Origin: Ophiura sarsii
Taxonomy: Eukaryota > Echinodermata > Ophiuroidea > Amphilepidida > Ophiuridae
Length of the DNA stretch: 64,000 nucleotides
Assembly (NCBI GenBank): GCA_035610835.1
Contig: CM069454.1
Location: 64,326,883 to 64,390,882 of the forward strand
Direction of reading: 5' to 3'
The position numbers and the translations under genes were made by a program. Positions 45,815 through 56,924 of this stretch are shown here, piece by piece. The notes beneath the pieces are model-generated. The model saw only the letters and a list, made by a program, of their open reading frames with translations. It searched no databases and was not told the DNA's origin. Within the stretch, counting starts at the first letter, position 1; each line of letters opens with the position of its first letter.

Positions 45815-47077
45815 GTGTTTACAAATTGTACACAGCTTTCATTTGTTGACTTAAGTGGCAATACATTAAACTGGGTAAACAGAGAATCATTTGTTGGACT
45901 AACTGCAGAAATACAGGTTGAAAATCATGACACCTGCTGTTTTATTGAAACACAAAACTGTACATCTAAAAACGCACGGTCACCATTCCTTACATGTGAT
46001 AGGTTATTAGCTTATAGTTTTCTGCAAGTAGTTATGTGGATTATTGCTATTGGAGCAATTATTGGCAATGTTGGTGTCATTTGTCATCGTTATAAACAAT
46101 TGACGAGAACAGTAACAGTACAACTCCTATTGATTGTTAACGTGTCAGTTTCAGATCTTCTCATGGGTATTTATCTATTGATGCTGACTTCGGTTGATTT
46201 GTATTATACAGAATACTTCCCATCTCATTCCGATGGGTGGCACCACAGTATTCTGTGTAAAGCAGCTGGCACATGTGCAGTCTTATCTAGCGAAGCCTCT
46301 GTTTTCTTTATAACATTGATCAGCATTGATAGATATTTTGGAATAAAATTCCCCTTCAGTATCAGACGTTTGAGTTCAAAAACTGCAAATATTGTAATCA
46401 TTATATTGTGGACAGTCGCACTTGGAATTAGCCTTGGTACATTTACATTATCACAAACAGGTTCCAACATGTCATATGATGTCCCAGAGGTGTGTATTAG
46501 TCTACCAATCTCTAGAAATCCTATTTATACAACACATACTTTCAATAAACCCGTCTGGGGCATTCCTCTTATTTTCGGTGAAAATACGCAGCAAGCAGCG
46601 AGCCTGGATGAAGAAAACCCGAAATACATGCTACACTACACAGACATCCAAGTACTTGACAGTGAACCAAGCATGTATTTTTCAATCACAATATTCATAG
46701 GTCTTAATCTCCTTTGCTTTCTTATCATCACATTCTGTTATCTGTCCATCTTTATGGAAGCAAGACAAAGCGCACATAGAACTGGTCGCAACGGACGTGA
46801 AGAGGAGCTTCGCATGGCTAAGAAGATGTCCGCTATTGTCCTTACAGATCTGTGCTGTTGGATGCCCATCATCATACTGTCCATCCTTGTACAGGCAAAA
46901 GTTGTTACTATTCACCCTATTGCTTACACATGGATAGCATCATTTGTACTACCCATCAACTCTGCCATCAATCCCTTTCTATACACCCTGGTAACAGTCA
47001 TATCTGATTGGCTCGAGAAGCGAAATCAACCTGCTAATGCTGACATACCCATGGTCACGAGACCAATTCACAATTAG
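45815..47077 (+). CDS. LRR-containing rhodopsin-type GPCR, 7TM part (LGR/GRL101-like)
   Basis: A 420-residue open frame ending in TAG. Residues 1-35 finish the last LRR. A Cys hinge follows (CC 41-42, C49, C61). TM1 is about 69-90, TM2 104-126 (VSVSDLLMGIYLL), TM3 148-171 followed by DRY at 172-174, TM4 191-213, a long second extracellular loop with C227 (partner C148), TM5 286-312, TM6 338-361 with CWMP at 348-351, and TM7 370-394 with NPFLY at 386-390. The third loop has GREEELRMAKKM, as in glycoprotein-hormone/relaxin-type LGRs and the snail receptor GRL101. All class A activation motifs are present. These receptors sit in the plasma membrane and bind ligand through the LRRs; the ligand is unknown here. 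The first Met is internal to the gene, since the coding sequence begins at 44458 or upstream. The C-tail is short (about 25 residues). Confidence 0.88.
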   Translation: MFTNCTQLSFVDLSGNTLNWVNRESFVGLTAEIQVENHDTCCFIETQNCTSKNARSPFLTCDRLLAYSFLQVVMWIIAIGAIIGNVGVICHRYKQLTRTVTVQLLLIVNVSVSDLLMGIYLLMLTSVDLYYTEYFPSHSDGWHHSILCKAAGTCAVLSSEASVFFITLISIDRYFGIKFPFSIRRLSSKTANIVIIILWTVALGISLGTFTLSQTGSNMSYDVPEVCISLPISRNPIYTTHTFNKPVWGIPLIFGENTQQAASLDEENPKYMLHYTDIQVLDSEPSMYFSITIFIGLNLLCFLIITFCYLSIFMEARQSAHRTGRNGREEELRMAKKMSAIVLTDLCCWMPIIILSILVQAKVVTIHPIAYTWIASFVLPINSAINPFLYTLVTVISDWLEKRNQPANADIPMVTRPIHN

Positions 47078-47396
47078 GTCACCTTCCATTAGTTACCATA
47101 AAACAGCAGCTAAAAACTGTGACCAAGATGATGACATAAACAAAGGCGGCAACACTGCCTGACTTAAGGTCTATCAAATATTCGAATATAGATAGTGGAG
47201 TACCGATTTTAAGGTCCAACTGGAACTAATTGATGTAATGCTTCTTTAATCCCATAATTTATGAAGCTGTACATATGTATGTATTGCATGTTTGTGAAAG
47301 ATAATGACTTTGATGATTATGATGATGGAGTATTACCGGTATGGTAATGATTGTTTGTTTTACTGATAGGTTAGATTTCAGCCATGTAATATTATA

Positions 47397-47578
47397 CAAA
47401 TATTTACTGCTCTTGAGGGATCTGGTGGAATCTATTGGGCCCCGAGGTGAACTGGAGACCGTGGGGTACTATTTTCTCGAGACCGAAGGTCGAGGGAAAA
47501 TAGTACCCCACGGTCTCCAGTTCACCGAGGGGCCAAATAGATTCCACCAGATCCCGAATAAAGAGCAGAAAATATTTG
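47397..47578. repeat. 182-bp near-perfect palindrome
   Basis: CAAATATTTACTGCTCTT is mirrored by AAGAGCAGAAAATATTTG, and GAACTGGAGACCGTGGGGTA by its complement. The arms are about 85 bp and the centre is CTCGAGACCGAAGGTCGAG. Outside it, 47581-47625 is roughly the complement of 48278-48325, so it is part of a larger inverted arrangement. Confidence 0.9.
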
Positions 47579-48420
47579 TTTTATATCCTTCATCAATATA
47601 TTTCTTGTTCATTAATTTGTTAGAAGTAGACTCAAGACTGAGCTAAGCCTAGGCCTTACTAGGCTAACACTAAGCTTTGTACATTTTAGCCTGGGCCTAG
47701 GGCATAGGCAACGAGAAATATAAAAAAAGAATTTTACTCACTACCTGGCACTAGTACTGTAGTTGCAATATGTTTCAAAGTCAAAAGTTAACTGTACAAA
47801 AGTTTCAAAAAGTTCCAACTCACGAACTGTTCAATTCAAATTTCATTCGGTTACGGGCACCGGCATACAACTTGGAAAGCAACATGTCGAGTATGCCTAC
47901 GGCGTTTTCCAATAAAGTGTAATCGGCGTTGGTTTCCTTGCAAAATTCGCGAAAAACTGACACCCCATATTTTATTTGTTTATAGTGTTCTCGCTGTCTG
48001 CGCTGTCAATTGATCCTCATTTACACGCCGAAACCGTGGAGTTTCACCAGCCGCCGCCATTGTTGAAACTGTTGTTGTCTGTTTACGTTTTAAGGCTTGT
48101 CAATCCTAAAGTCAACTGTCCTAATATTAACATAAAGAGAACTTTGACACGTAAATCGAGGTCATAGGGTAATAGTAGACTATTTCATTCTCCAAATAGT
48201 ACCTCTCTCCCTCGTCAATAGCATTTTTGGTCTTTCTTGCCTAATGGTGAGACTATTTTTGATCATGTGACACACTTTTAACCAATTAATGAACAGGAAT
48301 ATATTGATGAAGGATATAATTTTTATTATATCATGATAGGCTTGATTTCAACCATGTGATAGATATTACTATTATTATGGCTGGAAAAGAATAATGTGAT
48401 ATCATGATAAAAAAAATTAT

Positions 48421-48960
48421 GAAATGCCTTTTGCTTGTGCAATAGTTAAACTATATCACTCGGTCCAATTTGGATTATTCCATTACACTCGGCTTCGCCT
48501 CGTACAATGGAAACATCCAAATTTGACTTTGTGATATAGTTTGTACTATCATACTCTCGGACATTCAATATTTGTATACTATCACATGTCTGAAAATTGA
48601 TTGTCTCATCATTATATAAAACGAATAATCTGTGCCTTTTGTTTGTGCAATAGTAAAATATATACAGTATCACTTGTTCCAATTTGGACTATTCCATAAT
48701 TACACTCGGCTTTGCCTCGTGAGAAGTCCAAATTTAACTTGGTGATATAGTACTATCTCACTCCAAGATGCATTATTTGGATAGTATTACATAGCCTGAA
48801 AATAATTGTGTAATATCAATAAACAAAATAAATATTCGTTTGTGAAATAGCAAGACTGTAATCACTCATTCCAATTTGGATTGCTCCATTTCATTCGAGG
48901 GAAAGTCCAAATTTGACTGTGTGATATAGTTTTCACTATCACATTATCAGGCAGTCAATA
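48421..48960. repeat. Three imperfect palindromes in tandem
   Basis: Each unit has GTGCAATAGT, TATATCACTC, CCAATTTGGA-T-TTCCAT, a CACTCGGCTTCGCCTCGT-type loop, then AATCCAAATTTGAC-like and GTGATATAGT in inverse order. Starts are near 48430, 48640 and 48845; the third loop is reduced. Confidence 0.75.
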
Positions 48961-50115
48961 TCTGTCTTCCTGAGATAACTCCTAATAATCCTGTATATCG
49001 TCACTGTCCTATCAAAACCTTGAATCTCCATCCGGCCCTTCACCATGTATACAGTAATACTTCCTATGTATAACTATTGGGTAGTCTGCTTTAAACATAT
49101 TCAAGGGCCAAAACACTTATGAAAACCTTACAAGTGCTCTTGCCCCTGAATATGTATAAAGCAACACTTCCTATGCATAACAATTGTGCAGTTTAATACA
49201 TGCTGAGGGACCAGAAAAATATATGTTTTAACAGAATAGCGATAATATACACAATGCTCATTGTTTGTTTAAAGTATTTTGAATTGTTTCTGGAATGTAA
49301 CTTTTATCAGCCAGTTAGCTGAATGTTGATTTGCTAATAAATACCACATATAACACATGGTATAATTCTGTTTGATTGGTGAACATTGTCTCACGTGTCT
49401 AAAACCTGTTTAACCTACAATGAGGCCACATTGAGACCTACATGACCTAATCAATGTATCGATTCCCTGATGAATGGACAAACATCACATGAGGGTGTCC
49501 ATAGGGTCAATGGGTTGACATACAATGAGGCCACATTGGGACCTATACAACCTAATCAATGTATCGATTCCCTGATGAATGGACAAACATCACATGAGGG
49601 TGTCCTCGTGTAAAAGCATGCGAGGTCAACTTTGCATCAAAGGCTGTGAAACGGACATCTGTGGTGCGCAACACGTAAGATCAATCTAACGCTCTGATTG
49701 GTTCCCGAAGTTTTCAAGCATATGAGTGAGCTGATCGAAATACGCTATTGTGTCTGACTATAGCCAGGAGGCTATATGTGCATTAAGTCTATTCCAACGA
49801 TGTTGGATGCAGCATCACTTTCCAAAAAAGTAAGTGCAGTTTTTGACGTATATAGTGATCACACTTGTGCAGAGATAATTACTGCACATATGTGATCACT
49901 TTAAACTTATTTCAATGCATTCCTCATGTTGATTCCAAATATGGCAATAATTTTGACATTTTTGAAACATTTTGTGAAGTTTTGGAATGTCGTCTGCAGA
50001 CGCCTGGAAAGCGTTAAGTTCAAGTCAGGTCAAGTCAAGTCATTGACATGAGTCTTTGCAACACTGCCATTGTCACTGTATACTTCTTATTTAAGTCCCA
50101 GTAAATAAACCTTAC
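48961..50115. other. Intergenic or 3' region of the minus-strand gene
   Basis: It includes a tandem duplication of about 110 bp (49420-49608, with ATCAATGTATCGATTCCCTG twice) and a family R repeat (49905-50020). No further exon of the C5orf34-like gene was recognisable. Confidence 0.45.
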
Positions 50116-53100
50116 CCTTTTGGAAGACCGCTAGCTACAAGATCCACATGAGCATTCTGAAAAACAAATTCAAACAGAAAATAAAGAAAATAGAATCATA
50201 TTACATTTTTAGGTATTAAAAGATGATTTATAATTTAGTTATTACAAAAAAAGGACTTCATTGTTATTGGTCAAAAATGGTCTTAAGATATTTAATTTTT
50301 ATAATTTAATATATAACATTGTTGTATAAGTCATGTTCGAATAAAAAAGAATAAAAACAAAATATTGAAAGGCCAATTGTTGGGCAATTCATTATTAATT
50401 AGTCACTTAATTAATTAATTAAGCCTTTTGCTTTAAAACATATCAAACCTCACTGTCAAAATTGATGAGCCTTGTTCAAAACTTAGACAATTATTTTCTT
50501 GAGATAGACCTTGACAGTTTGGAAAGGTTTCTGAAAATCTGTTTTGTATAATGGTAAAATATGTTTACAGGTTGCCGTTTGTGGCAATTTGCCCTGACTG
50601 TTTATTGGTCTAGATTTCATCACAAGTGGCTCTGACTTCATCTTTTCTCTTCTCTTTTTTTTTACGAGACCTGGACGTAAATCTAAAAAGACTAAAAAGC
50701 AATAGAATCTACTCTTCGTTCTTACCACCATGATTGGACTGAGACCTGCTGCTAAATATAATATCTCATTTACTCTAAGATGTCTGTATTTGACACACCT
50801 ATCTGTGTGGGGTCACAGAAAACAGATTGGACACAATTTTAGTTGAAGCTACTAAATTCATGAAAACTGGACCGGCTGGCGACGGGAGTCGAACCTGGGT
50901 CCAATCCCTTCATCACCCTACACTGATACATACAGCCTCAGCCAATCACATGTGACCATCCAGCACAAAGGGGCCGTAAAGTCGGCAGAGCATGTTCTGA
51001 GATATGGCCCAATAAACATAAACAATAGGAAACAAAGGAATTTCCAACTGATGTATGGATTTTGAACTACCGTTGGTAACAAGCAATATGGACATGTACA
51101 CATTATTGTAAACCTGATTTTAAGGAGAACTTTGCCAGTTCAATACCTCAAAAAATGTTTTTACCGACTTAACATCTCATTTGATGTGGATGGTCACATA
51201 CACTCATAATGAAATTGGTTACAGTGACCACAGACCAGGGAGAGCGACTGCATAGAGACAGTTGTTGGTTGATAGTTGATCTACATCTAAGTGTTTCTAG
51301 AACTTGGACTCTTAACACTTTCCACACAGCTATTGGTTTTACCATATACAAGACAGATTTTCAGAAACTTTTCCAGACTTTCAAGGTCTATCTCAAGAAT
51401 TACTGAACCAATACTAGGCATCTTTGTACTTATTTTAATGCATTTCTCATATTAATTCCAAATATGATAATGAAATTTAATCATCTTGAAATTGTTTAAA
51501 AATTTAGTGAATTTTTGGAATGTTGTCTGCCGCATGGAACCAATACTAGGCATGTTTGTACTTATTACCCGATGCATTTCTCATGGCAATTCCAAATATG
51601 GTTGTAAAATTAAGTTATTTTGACATTTTTGAAACATTTGGTGACATTTTGGAATGTCATCTGCAGACGCCTGCTGTGTGGAAAGTGTTAAGATAAAAAT
51701 GGGAGAAACTATAGGCTCTGCAGCAGAGCTATCTCTAGGTGCACTCACTCTGATCCTTAAGGGAGCGATCACTATTTATGCCAGGGGGACGGAGGAAATC
51801 AGGGAAGGACACACATTTTTTTAGACATGAGGGGGGACGCGAATGTTTTTCTTGAACAGACAACAACTTTTCACATATGGCACTGGGGGGGGGGGGGGGG
51901 GGGGACATGAAATTTGTTTGTGTTCAAGAAGAGGGTGATGAAAAAATTGCACCCCTAAAAACAAAATCCTCTGCCCCCCCCCCCCCCCACCTTAAATAGT
52001 GATCGCTCCCTTATTGAAACTTACCATTTGTCCATTACATTCATTCTCTGGATGCGCAGACGATGCATCCTTTTCACACGCATCCCTTGAGGCCATTTCT
52101 TCGCAAGCATCCTTTGACCGGTCCCTTGCAACGGTCATTGTCAGGGCCATCTGTAACGGATGTCTCCAATTCACAGGACACTCTGCAACAGAATGGTGCT
52201 GAACAACCCATACATAGACACAACCACCAGATGAAATGCTGACTACTGGAGATGCGTTCTGGGAGGCATACTGATGTGTCGTATTTTCACTGTGGGGGTT
52301 ATCCTTGTCTTTAGTGTGAATTCTGTTGGTTTCCCTTGATGCATTTGTGCACTCACCAGACTCGCTCCCAGGTACTGTCCCAATACCACACTTTAAATCT
52401 GACTTAACTTTTTGCCGTGCATTGTGGGATATATGTTTACTTTCTCCACCATCATCATGTACGTTTACCTTGACACCAGGCTTCTTATCGCCACCTTCCC
52501 TTGGTACCTTGCACAAGTACTCAACACTGAATTGTTGTCTATTTGCTGCTAGTTTAAGTGTGGCACAATGATCTGTGGATGACAATTGTATTTCTCCGTC
52601 GGATAATCTTTTCATGTCGGCATCTTGCTGTGAAGCAGGCCAACTTACAGAGTGAATATCACTATAAATATGCTGAAATGAAAAGATAATTGATGTGAAA
52701 TTAAAAAGATAAGTGGTTTATACAAAACAGAATCTTGACAAACCTACAGGTTTATGCTATTTTAATTACATCAAGAAAAATGCAAAAACATGCTGTCAGG
52801 TGTCGGATAAAATGCATCCAAACAAATAAGTCCTATTATTTATACATTAAGTTAATATGTACAATATACCTAAAGCAATTTTTCACATTTGGCCCATGCC
52901 TTATATCTTGATGTTGTTCTCTATATATTTGGGCTTTTATTGTACTCTAATGTCATTTTCATTGGCATTTTAACCCCTGCCCATTTGTGTTTCTTATAGT
53001 ATAAATGTTTTTGAGTTGCAGTGAACCAATTGATTAACCTATCAGAGCTCTTGTAGGGAGAGAGTTACCAGTTTGATTTATAATCACTCAGTTTATTAAA

Positions 53101-56100
53101 CCGTTTTAATGTCTGTTGGGCTTCTGTTCACATTTGCTCTTCATCATACAAAAAAAAAAAAAAAAAAAAAAGAGGTGGGTGCCTAACCCCTCTTTGCAAC
53201 AGTTGGTACGATCTTGGTCAACCACAAACCTATGCTGACATAATTGAGGTTTAATGTTTTTCATTTCTTTCCTTATTTTGATTGGCCACTTATGACTATT
53301 CAAATAAAGGGGACAAAAAAAGTAAGTCCCCCCCTAAAATTTGATCATGTTTTTTTGCATAACTCTTCACATAATTAGACGTTTTGAGAGATTGAAACAC
53401 TAATGAAAAGCAAAAACACATGGCTACCCATAGAAAGTTTCTCCATTTCAATATCATTATTACTTTTCCCAAAATAGTCACATTTCACAAAAATGATGTT
53501 TTCAAAAAAGTGGCACTTTTCAAGATTCTACATGAGTTTGTGTGAATAAATCCACACACAATAAGGTGTTTGAAAGATTGAAACATTTATGAAATGGGAA
53601 AATTATTGGCTACCCACACAGAGTTTTCCCTTTTCAATACCATGTTTACTGTTCCCAAAACAGTCACATTTCCTAAAATGATGTTTTCCGAAATGGGGCA
53701 CTTTTCAACGATACAGGGAAGTTTATTGACATAAATTGGCTAGTCATGAATGAAATAAAATCATTTCATTTTTTAATTTCAAATGTGGACCAGCTAAAGA
53801 AAGAAAAGACTTTCTTTTAATTGAAAATAAAGACAATTCAAATTAATTTTAAACAGCACTGGAGACATTTTTGTAACTTTCTTGCAAAAGATTTTGAAAA
53901 GTGCCACTTTTTCTGAAAATATCATTTTAGGGAAATGTGAATGTTCTGGAAGGGGTAAACATGCTATTGATTGAAAAGATTTTTTTTGCAAAGGGTAGCC
54001 AAGCGTTTTTTCTTTTGATAAACGTTTCAATTTTTCAAAAATACATTTGTGTGTGGAGTTATGCAAACAAACGCAATCAAATTTTAGGGGGGGGGGGGGA
54101 CTTACTTTGTTTTACCCTTTATTTATACCAATCAAAGACAATGTAAGAACATCTGTAGGGGTGACCATACGGGGTTTATAGTATACTTACTACTAAGGAC
54201 TGTTGATCAATGATCTCATCACAGAGATACGGATGCACAGCAAACTGATTTCTGAATTCTAATGCCTGCAATACTTGTGCTTTGTATTCTGACAATGCAT
54301 ATCGACTTCTTTGCTGTATCCGTTGGTTACTGTGTAAGCTTAACGATGGAGGTGATGGGATGTGCCCTACAGAATCCGGTCTAGGAGCTTTCCAGAATGT
54401 AAAGCTGGCTCCACAAGGCGATAGGTGTAGCCTACTCCCATCACTGTACCTGTGAGATGAATTATAAACACAACACCAAAAGTAAGTCCCCCTCTCAACA
54501 GTTCGTCATAACATCGTAAGGTAAAACATTTTACCAATAAAAAAGGTCACGGGTTCGATTCCCGCACCGGCTCACGTCCTTGCTTTTTAAGTTGGGATAT
54601 GAGTCGAGGCTTGTTTAATGTTTGTTTGAGTTGTGGAACTTGCGGTAGTTATCTGCCTCGCTGTTAAATTATTTAAATTGTTAAAGTTCCCTGTTGAATC
54701 GCCTATGCGATCCTCTATATGTTGGTATGTGATGCGTAACCCGTAGTCTCATCTTCGGATGTGGTGTTTGTATGTGTTTATAATGTTAGGGTTGCGAGTA
54801 AGCACCTTTAATGATCTCATATACCGTGTGTTGTTGTATTGTTTGTCAATTAGAATCCATGACTACTCTATATCACTACTACTATCTGGTCTGTACTCTG
54901 TTTATCGGAGACGGCCGGGTAGCTCAGTGGTTAGAGCATTCGACTTGTGTTCGAAAGGTCACGGGTTCGATTCCCGCACTGGCTCACGTCCTTGCTTTTT
55001 AAGTTGGGATATAAGTCGAGGCTTGTTTAATGTTTGTTTGAGTTGTGGAACTTGCGGTAGCCTCGCTGTTAAATTATTCAATAAAACTTAGTTAGAAATA
55101 ATCCTATAACTGTTTCCTAAGTATTGTTTGAAAATGAAAGATGTCCATGACTTCATGGCTGAATGAGCTCCAATGGAAGACAAAACTGCCCTACTCAAAG
55201 TTAGTGGTCCAGTATTGCTGAATACTGGCACTCATAAAACATTGTCCAGTATTGCTCGATTGGAACAAAATAGTGTATTGTTCAATACTGGTGCATTTCA
55301 GTGTTCTAGTATTGGTCGATACTGTGGTAATATGTTTGTTTGTGTATCCGTAGTCTCTGGTCAGGAATTTCTTTATTGGATTGGAGCAAGTCAAGTCAAT
55401 AAACCTTTTTTAAGCAGGTCAGATCAAAAACAAATCTCAATCCTTTAAAGCACCTCTTTCTATCAACACTTCTATAGTTCAATCAGTTCCAATTTGGCGA
55501 GAAATATGCATGGTTTTTATCTCTCCGCGCGCAAAAGTAATCCAAGCGTACTCCCGCGAACATGGCAAAACGCACGCAGTAATGGTCGCACGCACGGCAT
55601 CAGGCATATGATGCACAGTGCGCTAGTTGCCTTCATGTGCGCCCACGTCCTTCTGTATTAATTCGCTGCCGTAATGCGGCTTTGCCAATTTGGAACTGAT
55701 CAAACTATAACGCCCACTTATAAAATACACAGTATGTTTGAGTCCCAGAACTTTGCTATCTTAGGCCAAAAAAAAAAGAAGTTTGTCTCAGATGACCCGC
55801 GCGCATTCCCGAAACCGCCCGCGTAAGCTTTTTTTTTAGTGGATTTTTTTTTTTTTTTTTAATTTTTTTTTTCCCCCCAATTTTTTTCCAATTTTTTTTC
55901 CAATTTTTTTTCTTTTTCAATTTTCTCAAAAAAATCTTGCAAAATCCAACTTTTTGACCAAACAAATGACGATCAGGTCTAAATTGAAGAAAAAAAATCA
56001 AAAAAAAAATCCGCAGACCGCATTAGATTTTCAATCTCTCATGTCATCTGAGACAAACCTTCTTTTTTTTTTGGCCTTAGAAGATTTAGCTTCCCCTAAT

Positions 56101-56156
56101 ATTTACCTGATTTCTGTAGCATCATTAGAAAACATGACCATACTCTGAACTGACAT
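50116..56156 (-). CDS. C5orf34: C5orf34 orthologue, N-terminal part (exons 1-4)
   Basis: Four minus-strand exons: 56107-56156 (ATG at 56154-56156, 16 codons plus 2 bases), 54191-54449, 52025-52672 and a less certain 50116-50156. Every junction is GT-AG, and the phases agree (AG|G gives Arg; then two phase-0 joins). The product reads MFSNDATEIR-YSDGSRLHLSPCGASF, then QRSRYALSEYKAQVLQAL and EFRNQFAVHPYLCDEI, then HSVSWPASQQDADMKRLSDG, FSVEYLCKV and WVVQHHSVAECPVNW. This order is that of vertebrate C5orf34 (N-terminal DUF4524 region). About 332 codons are visible, against roughly 640 in vertebrates; the C-terminal DUF4520 part was not found down to 47.1 kb, so it may lie in unseen small exons, beyond the GPCR locus, or be lost. 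The molecular role of the family is not established. The ATG is preferred because upstream in-frame Mets lead into hydrophobic, non-conserved sequence. Introns carry five or more transposons. Confidence 0.8.
50878..50945 (-). repeat. Possible tRNA-like B-box remnant
   Basis: On the minus strand GGTTCGACTCCC fits a pol III B box, within CCCAGGTTCGACTCCCGTCG. The rest of a cloverleaf is not convincing. Likely an old SINE head between family R copies. Confidence 0.3.
51345..51700 (+). repeat. Dispersed repeat family R, copies
   Basis: GGAACCAATACTAGGCAT-type segments occur twice (about 51405 and 51535), followed by TTCTCAT-AATTCCAAATATG and ending TTTTGGAATGTCATCTGCAG. Matches 31441-31640 in inverse orientation and 49905-50020 in the same one. 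It sits in intron 3 of the C5orf34 orthologue, if exon 4 is right. Confidence 0.65.
51770..52012. mobile_element. Small G/C-tract TIR element beside exon 3
   Basis: AAGGGAGCGATCACTATTTA at about 51760 is mirrored by TAAATAGTGATCGCTCCCTT ending at 52013. A poly-G tract (about 51887-51904) and a poly-C tract (51976-51989) lie inside. About 250 bp, inserted 12 bases from the donor of exon 3 of the minus-strand gene. Confidence 0.75.
52911..53172 (+). mobile_element. poly-A-tailed retroposon 3' end
   Basis: Similar to 24757-25018 over its length (TAATGTCATTTTCATTG, TAATCACTCAGTTTATTAA) and ends in a run of about 22 A. It lies in intron 2 of the C5orf34 orthologue, in antisense orientation. Confidence 0.6.
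53302..54124. mobile_element. 823-bp foldback element in intron 2
   Basis: Arms of more than 200 bp start AAATAAAGGGGACAAA and GTAAGTCCCCCCCTAAAATT and are mirrored up to CCCTTTATTT. The interior repeats CACATTT-C-AAAATGATGTTTTC and AGTGGCACTTTTCAA. The GTAAGTCCCCCCCTA stretch also occurs near the ends of 3744-4384. A fragment (AAAAGTAAGTCCCCCTCTC) recurs at 54479. Confidence 0.8.
54543..55080 (+). mobile_element. Two tRNA-containing SINE copies with linker segment
   Basis: The 3' part of one copy (54543-54672, from GGTCACGGGTTCGATTCCCG) is followed by a linker (54673-54865) and a full copy (54866-55080) with the leader TATCACTACTACTATCTGG, tRNA region and tail CTCGCTGTTAAATTATTCA. The linker is inverted in the copy at 38983-39435. 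It lies in intron 1 of the C5orf34 orthologue. Confidence 0.8.
54913..54985 (+). tRNA. tRNA-Thr(TGT)-like sequence in SINE
   Basis: GGCCGGG acceptor against ACTGGCT (one mismatch, G-U pairs), perfect A box TAGCTCAGTGG, anticodon stem TTCGA/TCGAA with loop CTTGTGT (U33 present, anticodon TGT at 54946-54948), and T arm CGGG-TTCGATT-CCCG with a perfect B box. It is the best-preserved copy in the window, but the shared flanks show it is part of a dispersed retroposon. Confidence 0.55.
55473..55709. mobile_element. MITE family A, uninterrupted copy
   Basis: TIRs TATAGTTCAATCAGTTCCAA and TTGGAACTGATCAAACTATA bound 237 bp. It contains GATGCACAGTGCGCTAG and GCCCACGTCCTTCTGTA, and ATTCGCTGCCGTAATGCGG, the empty site for the nested insertion at 5875. 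Located in intron 1 of the C5orf34 orthologue. Confidence 0.85.
55764..56076. mobile_element. PIF/Harbinger-type MITE, TTA duplication
   Basis: TIRs GGCCAAAAAAAAAAG-AAGTTTGTCTC and GAGACAAACCTTC-TTTTTTTTTTGGCC are flanked by TTA (55761-55763, 56077-56079). The interior is a long T run. Same family as 39460-39728. It ends 30 bases from the exon 1 donor of the C5orf34 orthologue. Confidence 0.8.
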
Positions 56157-56319
56157 GTTGATCAAATGTATCTTCACACGACTGCATGGGCTGACACATG
56201 CCCTAATAATAACAAATGTGAATAATATCAGATTTAGCATTTTATCGCACTTTATATAATTTGTATACACGTTACAAAGTTTTAAAAATATTGCATCATA
56301 TATATTTACACAACTAGAC

Positions 56320-56880
56320 ACTATTTACAGGGTGAGTAAATATGACTATTTTGGTAAAGGGTGGATCAAAAAGTGTTGTCACTTCGCCCATGTTTCTGAA
56401 GATGGCCATACAATCTCAAAAACTACAGTAACATTCTCTTGAAGAAGAATCCCTTGACGTCTAGATAACCATCGTATACATGTAGTCATCCACTTCTCGA
56501 AACATGGGTGGGACTCCAAAGTAGGGATTGTCTCAACTCTGAATGTACAGCCATAAAATTAAAATATTATGTTAGTTACATAAGTGGAACTGTATCCCTG
56601 ACAATGGCGGAGCTGTCCTCACATCAGCTGCAGAAAACCTGCTAAAATATACCTTTCTGGAGCCAACCCTCCAAAGACAGTACTGCACAAGGTGGAAGAT
56701 AGGTCTGAAGACTGAAGAGTATGGTAAGGGGATTTTATACCTATTGTCCTCAGAAGGTTTAACTACGTACTGTAGACAAGAAACTACAACACACAGCAAT
56801 TTCAACATTTTTATTTTAAATAACTTTATTGATATGTGGGATGAGCTGGTGTAGTCAAAGTATCACTGCCTGAGACACAC
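56320..56880. other. Upstream of the minus-strand gene
   Basis: Region that should hold the promoter of the C5orf34 orthologue. AT-rich; no TATA box, CpG cluster or known motif can be named. GATGGCC and ACATGGGTGGGACTCC stretches show no match elsewhere in the window. Confidence 0.3.
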
Positions 56881-56924
56881 AATGCAATAAATATGTTTTC
56901 TTCTATCAAGGTAACAATATTAAA

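Noticed and set aside
48025..48060. Possible minus-strand first exon MAAAGETPRFRR followed by GTAAAT
   Set aside because: Good start context but only 12 codons, no acceptor partner found downstream, and the area is full of inverted repeats.
54913..54985. Functional tRNA-Thr gene
   Set aside because: The same tRNA with over 100 bp of shared flanks occurs at 39255 and partly at 54543, the acceptor/T-stem junction has mismatches, and the flanks look like a SINE body. Kept only as tRNA-like.
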